The notes under the pieces: generated by a model
The model's database searches: none
What the model was told of the DNA's origin: nothing
The model's input: only the letters and a program-made list of their open reading frames with translations
Shown: positions 1-9,000 of the stretch, in pieces
Numbering within the stretch: the stretch's first letter is position 1
Layout: every line of letters starts with the position of its first letter
NCBI GenBank assembly: GCA_964200185.2
Contig: CAXNAD020000295.1
Span: forward strand, 1-22,228
From: Choristocarpus tenellus KU-1152
Lineage: Eukaryota > Phaeophyceae
Length of the DNA: 22,228 bases
Direction of reading: 5' to 3'
Translations under genes and position numbers: made by a program

Positions 1-631
1 GGGGCAGCAGAGAGTTGATAGTGTACGAGATGAGAAGGAGCAAGATGCATCCATTTGAAAAAGATTTCCAAGTGATTTAGTCAAAATACAGACAATATTT
101 ACAAAGGCGTTAAAAAGAAAAAGTTTAGCCCTTTCAGTCATGCTTTTTCTAACACTACTACAAAAAGGTACTTACTGCTCTGTGATCTAAAAAAAACACA
201 ATTGGGTTTCTGCAACTCCCCAAAAATGGAACCCAGTCCCAACAAAAAAAGTCGAGCAAAGCTTGTTGCATCTTGAAATTGCCTTAGTTGGAAATGTTCA
301 CAGCGGATGAAAGAAACCCCCACAGAGTAGGGTCTCAAATTTATATCAATTTGCCTACTCCAGGAGGGAAAGGCTCTAAATAAATTTCTTAGCCTTTTCT
401 TGGAACCACTGGAGTTCAGTCCCGCCTATTGATAACATACTTACAGTAATAAAATCATACTCTTAAACTCAAAAACGCCGATGGAACCCGACAACACATA
501 TCAAAATACTTCACAATCAACCAATCAAGTCTCACAAATTAGTCACCTATATTATCATCACCAATAAACACTCATGCACACAAAAAACACACACACACTA
601 TCACTCACTCACAAAAATGTACATAAATATT

Positions 632-676
<45 letters not shown>

Positions 677-682
677 TCATAC
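1..682. other. Intronic or flanking DNA below the last gene B exon
   Basis: AT-rich with the (AC)n tract at its upper end. I searched the minus strand for the TIG core that should follow exon 10 and did not find it. Confidence 0.5.
634..671. repeat. (AC)n microsatellite
   Basis: About 19 uninterrupted AC units. They lie just past the donor of gene B exon 10, so the intron begins GTATGATGTGTTTG and then runs into (TG)n on the sense strand. Confidence 0.95.
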
Positions 683-772
683 CTGGTACAGGACCTGTGC
701 ATGGTCTGCGAACACAGCGATGCCACTCTCATGAGCACCGGAGACATCTTTCACAGTTGCCACTTGGACAGG
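683..772 (-). CDS. Gene B exon 10: start of TIG module 5 (last exon seen)
   Basis: The acceptor is TTTGTCAG/CCT and the donor CAG/GTATGA, both phase 0, 30 codons. The exon begins PVQVATVKDVSGAHESG, the inter-module linker also seen as GVTIAEVQAD (exon 6) and SVAKIYEDP (exon 7). The L-x-I-x-G core that should follow is not found in 1-682, so it probably lies outside the window. Confidence 0.6.
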
Positions 773-3700
773 CTGACAAAAACAAATTTGATCCAATCCA
801 ACAGCCCACCACAGCCGCAGGGGAAAAGAGCATTCAAGGTCAAGAAAGAATAAGATACACCTTTGTCTTAAATATGCCAACTTCAAATAAAACCCACAAT
901 ATACCCACCACTTGACCATGAATAGACAGAATGCTGATGCCATTGACTAATGAGGAAGGGTGAACAAAAAAGCTACATCACGTTTCACACTGGAAAACTA
1001 AACGAAACGTGTGTTTGAACACACCTCGGGAAACTCCACCAGACCAGCCCCTGTGTCGACGCCTGTGACCATGAGGGGACCTGTGTGTCCTTCCTTCATC
1101 CACGCTTGCAATACTGTCAACTCAGATGTCAGAACAATCTTCACTCTGGAACTGCTGATGACCTAGAAAGGTATAGAACAGAAAAAAGGTTACCACAAAA
1201 TACAACAAACAGCATGAAAAAGGCAGTGTGGTGCTGACAGACTATACACAGAGAGCGAGAGACTTGGGTTCGGAGGAAATAGTCTGTATGTAATTGTATT
1301 CATCAAGTGGGAAATAGTCTGTATGTAATTGTATTCATCAAGTGGGAAATAGTCCGTATGCAATTGTATTCATCAAGTGGGAACAAGGCATACACAACAT
1401 GAGAACAGACTTTTAAAATAATGGATATTCATACATAGAAAACTGAAGTATTGCTAAACACACTACATCACCGAAAAGACTACCAGTACAAACCACACAC
1501 ATACAGACACGCACTACAGTTGGCAATCACACAGCCCTAACCCTAACACGACCTTGAAAAAAAAAGAATGCCTATCAACATCGACACGTGACACATACAC
1601 AGTGGAACGGAATAGACTCAAAAGAAAAAGAAAAAAACATGAGACTTGACAGTGATACTGACATGCACAGAATGACTCCCGATTGGCAGAGGTGGTTCAA
1701 ACACAAACACAGGAGTAGGATCAGCGGTGAAGCCCTTTCCCTCAATGTACAACTGGTGCGACTGAGTCCTCTCCAATGTAACGGTGGAAGGATATACACT
1801 GAGCAAAAAAGATACAAGAGAAAATAATTAGAAATTGATTGGGGACAAGGGTAACAGTTAGGAGAGGTCATGAGGATACACAAGCATATTGGATAGGTTT
1901 GGCATAGGGTCCCACAGAAAAATGCCTGACACAGAGAATGCAGAGGTGCCTCATTTGAGGTTAAAGATAAGAGATCTGAGGATATGAATTGTCATCATGC
2001 TATTACTATCTCAGTGAGTACTGGTTCCATGTCAATACCAACGAATGTCAATGAGGGAGCTATTATAGACTAAGAGCTACTGCAATTTAACCACTAGGTG
2101 TGCTATACTGTAGTGAAAGGAGGCCATGTAGAAATCGTGGTTGATATTATAGCAAGACCTCCATAGAGATAGGAAGAAATTCGATATGTTTAGAATGAGG
2201 GTTACAGTCCAAGGTGAAAAAGAAGATATTAATTGAAACACTGCAGAGTACTTTGGAGTATACACTAACAAGAAAAAACGAAATCGGGGGGGGGGGGGGG
2301 GGGGGGGGGGAGAAGGACATACGCGATATGTAACGGAAAATACTGCATAATACAGAATAGGTCTTTGTATTAGATTCACTTTTGAGAGTGTCCAAGACCT
2401 AATTCATGTCGTCTCACTTCTAGGACCCTCTCTAACCATAGAACAACTGAAATAGAAACGGTGATAGGAATTATAGCTAGAGACTCCCAAGAGCATAATG
2501 ACATTTCTGTTGTCATCTCTATTCCAAAGCAAAACAGCAGCCCGTACCGATGAACATTCCTCTGATGTCATACTCTATACTATATATTTTCATATTCTCG
2601 TATCTCAAGAGTACCAAGTGTACTTAACTTTATTTTACTCTTTATTTCCAAACTCAAACACCTTCAATATTCACCATTTATAGGCAACAATTACAACCAG
2701 CTGAAAAGTAGCAGCAGGATTATATACCCCTTATAGTACATTGCAACACTGCATTTTCTATTACCTATCAAATTAAACTACATGAAAAAGTACTTTGACA
2801 GCAACACAGTATCACCTACAAGAATCATACTCCAGGAGTATTCAAATACTGCCTACTACTTCAAACATAACATAACATTATATTATTTTATTCCAACAGA
2901 AGCAATAGTAAACATGTACTTGTATAGACAAAATCGCTCAACTTGCACCTATAATTTGTAACACAACGCACTTCGTTTTTCATATTCTTAAAAAAAGTAC
3001 TCAACCTCCCCAAATACCCAACACTATCACTGCCATCACTTCCACAATCCTCAACCGCCTGCAGATAACCACAACTGCTCTTTGGATTCCAAAAAAGAAT
3101 ACAACAACACATCCATGACAGCAGCAGACCAACAGCTACATCAAGTACTATATCAACACAACAAATATCTGCTGTTCAACACTGCATTGAAACTCTTGCC
3201 TGGGATCCTCATATATTTTTGCCACAGAACATCCAGCCTTGGTTGTGAACGCACCCAGAGGTACCCAGCCACCTCCAGCGTCTGCTGAAAGTACCACCAG
3301 AGGTGCAGGTAGGGCTGCCGCATTCTGCAAATTAGATTTAGATATTGGTGTTAGGGGGTAACAAAATCACATATACTGCTATTAGTTTTTTTATTGTAAC
3401 TGCGATAATAGTGTATTGGAGCAACAGCTTGTATTAATTATAGTATATATATTAATATGTTATTAATAGTACTGTTCAAATTGATGTAGTTATTTTTCCT
3501 ACTAGTATTGTAATTAGTAGTCTGTTCCTATTGATGCAATTATTATTCCTACAGCAGTAGTATATTAATGGAGCTGTTAGATTAGCAATGTTACTACTAC
3601 TAGCATATTCATGGAACTGTTAGTGAAGAAATTAGTAATACTATTCCTACTGATGTCATTACTATTCCTGGTAGTATATTAACGCAACTGTTAGAGTAGT

Positions 3701-5978
3701 ATCGTTACTACCAATTTATTCTTATTACTATCAGCATGCTCATGGAACTGTTAGTGTATAAATTAGTAGTACTATCCCTATTGATGTAATTATCATTCCT
3801 ATTACAATATTAATAAAATTTGAGATTAGTAGTGTTACTACTAATATATTGTCATTCCATTTGTACATTAATGATGTAACTGGCACAGCAGTGTTACTAT
3901 TAATATTGATATATTCTTAATCCTGTTTGTACATGTTATTGCTTGAGTAACTGTGTCTGCTGTTACTCCCGCTATTTCTAGGGTTAAGGGTAGGGATAGT
4001 ACTTCAAAGTGTCCGCATTCAGTATTTTTGTTTCACTTCTGTTTCAATTCTCGACTTTTCAACATAAAAACAGTGCAAATAGTGAATAAAAATAGTGCAA
4101 TAGTAATTTTTTTCTAATTCTTTGAGTGAATTGACACCAAAGTACACTGTACTGACAAAGCTTGTTGATTATTTTATGTACACATATATCGAACTTTGGG
4201 TCAGGATTAGTAGTTGATACAAAGCTTCTACAAGGTATCGACCATAACGAACAACGATGTTCAAAGAACATTTTTATTATTATTATTTTTACTATTACTA
4301 TTACCATCACCAAATAAAACAAATACTGCAACTGCTTACATCGAATGGAATAATGTAGGAATGTTCAAATAAAGCTTGACATTTTGCAATCAACGCACCT
4401 AGTAGATAGGCCAACAACTGCAAGTACAAATATAATCTTGGCATGAACCTGGAGGTAGGAACAGGGCTATGTCATTCCTGAAATGCAATCTGAAGTCCAC
4501 TTTATTATTCTATTACTATAATTACTATTGTGTTGCACTAAATATCAATACTATCACTAATAACCCTAAGTTAGTCAAACATATGTCTCTGTACTATACT
4601 GATGGGATGAGGAGTATTTACCATGTGGGGATTGGGTTAAGAAAAGTGGTATTTCAGCTCCAAACCATAAACTTGCACCAAGTGGTCATATCATACAAGC
4701 ATTCCATCTTTGCCTCAAAGATTTGGGCAAACCTTTACCTAACAATAACGTAGTCAAAATTACACAAGCAGTATACAACACACGCAACTCCTTAACCTTG
4801 AGATCAATTTCCATCGAGAACACGTTTCATTTCTTCAACACCAGACTCAAAGCACCCTAACTGTGACCTCTAAAGTGCAGTACCTACCTACTCAACAACA
4901 ATTCAGACAGGGCAAATGAGGACATATTCAGTGATACCAACGAATATTGAAGAAAAAAAGCTGCACAGCATACATATCCTACTGACTGACAACGGCACAT
5001 CGGCTATATTAACCACAGGTCATCTCGCTTTTTGCACCATTCAAGCTTCCACCACAAAATGTATGAACGCATACATATAAATATATTAAACACATGCACT
5101 TCCTCTTTTCCCAAAGATGATTTTTTTTAACTGCGTATCATCTATTCACATGGCTTTCAATTGTCATCTCAAAGTTCTTCACCAAAAAATGTATTTTTTC
5201 TCTTATCATGGGCAACGCCAACCCTAACCCTAACCCTAACCCTAACACCAGTCTCAAATTAGCATGGACACAGTAAAGCAAATGCTACATTATGGGATAC
5301 TATGTACAGGCGACGAACATGACATCTTCCTTCACCATTTGGGAGCATACTGTCGCAAAACATGTCAAGTGGCAACATTCCAACAAAGAGGCAAAACTTC
5401 ACATTTCATTCCGAAAAAAGATAAAGATCAATCTTGCCCCAAAAAAGAGTCCTTCACACTAAGTCAGCGCAGCCTAACCCTAACCCTAACCCTAACACTG
5501 CCTCACTTCAACCCAAGAAATAAAAATATATATTCAAACCACTAACAAATTCCACTTTTTTTTTTCCTTAAAATGAGTTGCCCACTCACTGCCAACCTGA
5601 AAAAAAATCACACTAGTACAACAACCCATCACGAACCAGCACCCCCGCCTCTCCCACCACACTGCACCATATCACCATCACAGGAAACGAAAACTAGTAC
5701 CATATCACAGTCGCCTCACCTTCATCCACTTGGATCCTTCCTCCAGGGTCACCATCAGGCGGTTCTCCTTCACTGAGCTGACAGTGTAGTTCACCCCCCC
5801 TCCCTTGATCGAGTTGGCAAACTTGATCTTTGTACCCTCTGGACGGAACCCTGACCCGTCAATGATGACATTCGGAGAGGACTGATACAGGGGCATGCTG
5901 CTCCTTTCTGCTGTGACTGAGTGTCCTTCGCCATCAGCTTGAACTTCTGCAATGGTAACGCCTGACATCTTTTACGTG

Positions 5979-6013
<35 letters not shown>

Positions 6014-9000
6014 TGAGTGTGCAGGAAAACAATGAGAAAAGAGAAATTAGCGCTACGGAATGGAAAAAACGTCTTCCAAACACCTTTGAAGGTGTCCCCT
6101 GATGCCAGTACAGGGTACAACCGTACCTTCAAAAATCAATAGAATGTATACCTTGAGCCACCAAAAGGCAGTCCTGACCATCATGAACAAAGGTACTCCC
6201 TAGGCCCAATACAACATAGTCCCCAAGAGTCTAAGAAAATACCCAACCTGACATTAAAAGGTATTCCAAACATCAATAAAGGTGCTTCCTCTTCTTGTGG
6301 GTACAATCAACATTCATCCCTTCTGTGCCAACAAGCAAGGTACAAGATGCACTTTGAGCTAAACTTCGTTGTTCCACTTTAACGTGAGTACCTCTCCTCT
6401 GTGTGTCACAGAAAATCTCAAGTATCATTGAATCCAGAAACATGCCACGACCCAAGGCTACCCCATGCAGTATTCAAACCTCTATAACCCTAAAAGTCTA
6501 CTCGTTCAAAACAAGAATATTCACAGAAAAAAAAATCAGAGATAAGAGTTCTGGATACTATACTATAAATAGCTAGGTATTGGTAGTCGCGGGGATCAGG
6601 CGACATGCTTCCAATATCATTCACACTTCCGATATTTGAAGATCGACGGAGAGGAACAAAACACAAAAGAGGAATGCCTAGGCATTTCACGCAAACCCTC
6701 TACTTAGAAAAAAGCTGTTAGAGGACACTTCCTTCGTATCCTCACAATTGTAAGGCAGGTTAAAAAGCTATATCATTAAAAAAAAAAAGGCACATGCAGT
6801 ACCCCTACATTGTCTTGAAAAAATTGTCTTTATATGCCATCAGAAGGTTCCTCCGAAAAAAGTTTAAATTAGCATCCTACATGTCTAACCCTAACCCTGA
6901 GCCTAACCCTAAGCCTAACCCTACACACGTTTCTTGCCTTAGGAACTAATTTCAAATCGCTTACAATAACCCCAACAAAACACCACCCAAATATGGCAGA
7001 CTATACAGTTTCGAAATCAATTTCCACACATGGTAACCACCAGAGGGAGCACGTCTCCCAATACCAAAAATGAATAATACACTTACTACCGTTGACTGTT
7101 GTATTTGTTCACCGTCATATCTGATCACAAGTAGAGTCAATGTTAATAGCAGTGATAGGGTGGAAGTAGTCACTTCAAGCATAAGACAGACCTTGACACC
7201 TTGGAATATTAATAAATGAATCAACTGACATGGAATATATCATAGGAAACATTGTAATCCCAGCATTTCCTACTGGAAAAGCACTTGCAAAAGAAAAAAA
7301 AAGTGTGACATAATTTTATGCCGGAACAATTGGGTAGAACTCAAAAAAAAATTACAAACCCTAATCCACGCTCCATCACAGAATTTTTTTCTTGAACTTT
7401 TTTTCTTGAGAAGCTGAAATTGTTGTCTTTCAGTCAATACAATATTCATTGATCGATCAGTTTGGACACATCTCCAAAATATCAATACATATGTATCCCA
7501 CACACACATAAAAAAACGATGGAACCGGTCGCTTCAAGGATGAGAGAGTGTCTCAAAATTTCTGACACGTAGACAAACGAGTATGTTAACAACCAATGTA
7601 TCAAATGAGACCCTGAAATCACGGCTCCTGATTTCTGTACAAAACAAACTGCCGCCTATGTGCTTTTTGACATGTAATCTTTTCCCCAGCACTTTCAGGA
7701 CGACTGCCAACTTCCATAATTGAAAGACAGAGCATCTGAGGTCCCAACTTATACAGGTGAAAAGGTAATTTTGGGTTGCTGACGTCAAAAATTTTCGATT
7801 GATATACTGTTGATCACTAAAAATTTGATTGTAAACATCTCCAATCGTGTCAAAACCTGTATATAACCTGTAACCCAATAAAACCTCCTCAGGATGATGG
7901 ACGGACAGACGATGGACAACCAAATGTCTTGATTTTAGTATAGAGATTGTCGACTGTGAAAGAAACCAACATCAAAATCACATGCTAAATAGAGCCCCAA
8001 CAAGGTAGAGGTTGGACAAACATAAACACATCACATCCACTCTCACAGAAAAAGTCATTGTTGGATCACAAGTTATGGTATGACAAAGTTCATGCTTGAA
8101 GTGAACACTTCCACTATAAGTCTTCCACCTTTCTGAGGCAGCATGCACAGGACAGTAACATTACAGCGCTCTATTTTAGAACCTGCAATAATGTCCATAT
8201 GCAAGTGGAACATAGTGCTCAGAATCACAGAGGATAGGCTCCAACTATGATTACATCATATGTCATCAGGAAAATTCGATTGTGTCTACTTTGCCAGAGT
8301 TTACCACAAACTTGTCCAACAATTGTGCATTATCCAGGGATATGGTTGGTGAAAGTTCCAAGAATAATAACAATGGAAAAAATAATTATATATTAAATAA
8401 TAGAACGAGGGGCAGGGGAACATAGCAACCAAAAAAAATTCAACCACTAGGGTAGCCCAAACATAAAGACGCATCTACATAGTACAAATACAACATTCAT
8501 ATATATATAGTGGAACACACCTAATCGCCCTGCAAACTAACTCCATTTCCACCTCATTCTTGGTCAATGCGCTCTGCAATTTAATTATACCATAAATACT
8601 GTGTTGAGCAGTATCTAATAAAACACTTCACCTGGTTCTTTTTAAGCATTTTGGAGTACTCATCAATCAAAATAAAAACAGAAAAAATGAACTATTAATT
8701 AATATTGACGAAATCCTCACATCAAGCCCAAATTTGAACTTTTGCGATAGAGGAACTGAAACAACACCCCTTACCCTAACCCTAACCCTAACCCTAACTT
8801 CACAAAAAAAAGCATATGGTATTGAGATTCATTAGTATTTGATAGTATAAGTTGCACGATTAAATCAGCTCTGAAAATTTCAGTGTACTATTCCACTATT
8901 CATGTAGTATACTCCACTATGTGTTTTATAAATTATTCATGTCCTGTACTCCACAACAATGGAAATGTACCTGTACCAGGCAAATTCAGGGATGTGAGTC

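Larger units (their letters stand above)
3325..5719 (-). other. Gene B intron 6, 2.4 kb
   Basis: Contains two telomere-like tracts (5220, 5473), a degenerate opposite-orientation one (3979-3998), the satellite-like array at 3462-3920 and simple ATT-rich stretches near 4275 and 4510. No coding sequence recognised. Confidence 0.6.

Noticed and set aside
138-338. Minus-strand frame as the next gene B exon
   Set aside because: It lacks the L-x-I-x-G-x-GF core expected after exon 10 and has no good acceptor in phase.
5220-5496. A true chromosome end or telomere junction
   Set aside because: Tracts are short, internal and in both orientations across the window, with coding exons on both sides. 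They are interstitial.
7534-7923. Open frame of 129 codons on the minus strand inside gene B intron 5
   Set aside because: No TIG pattern or recognisable domain, and the flanking exons join without it. A chance frame in AT-rich intron is the simpler reading.
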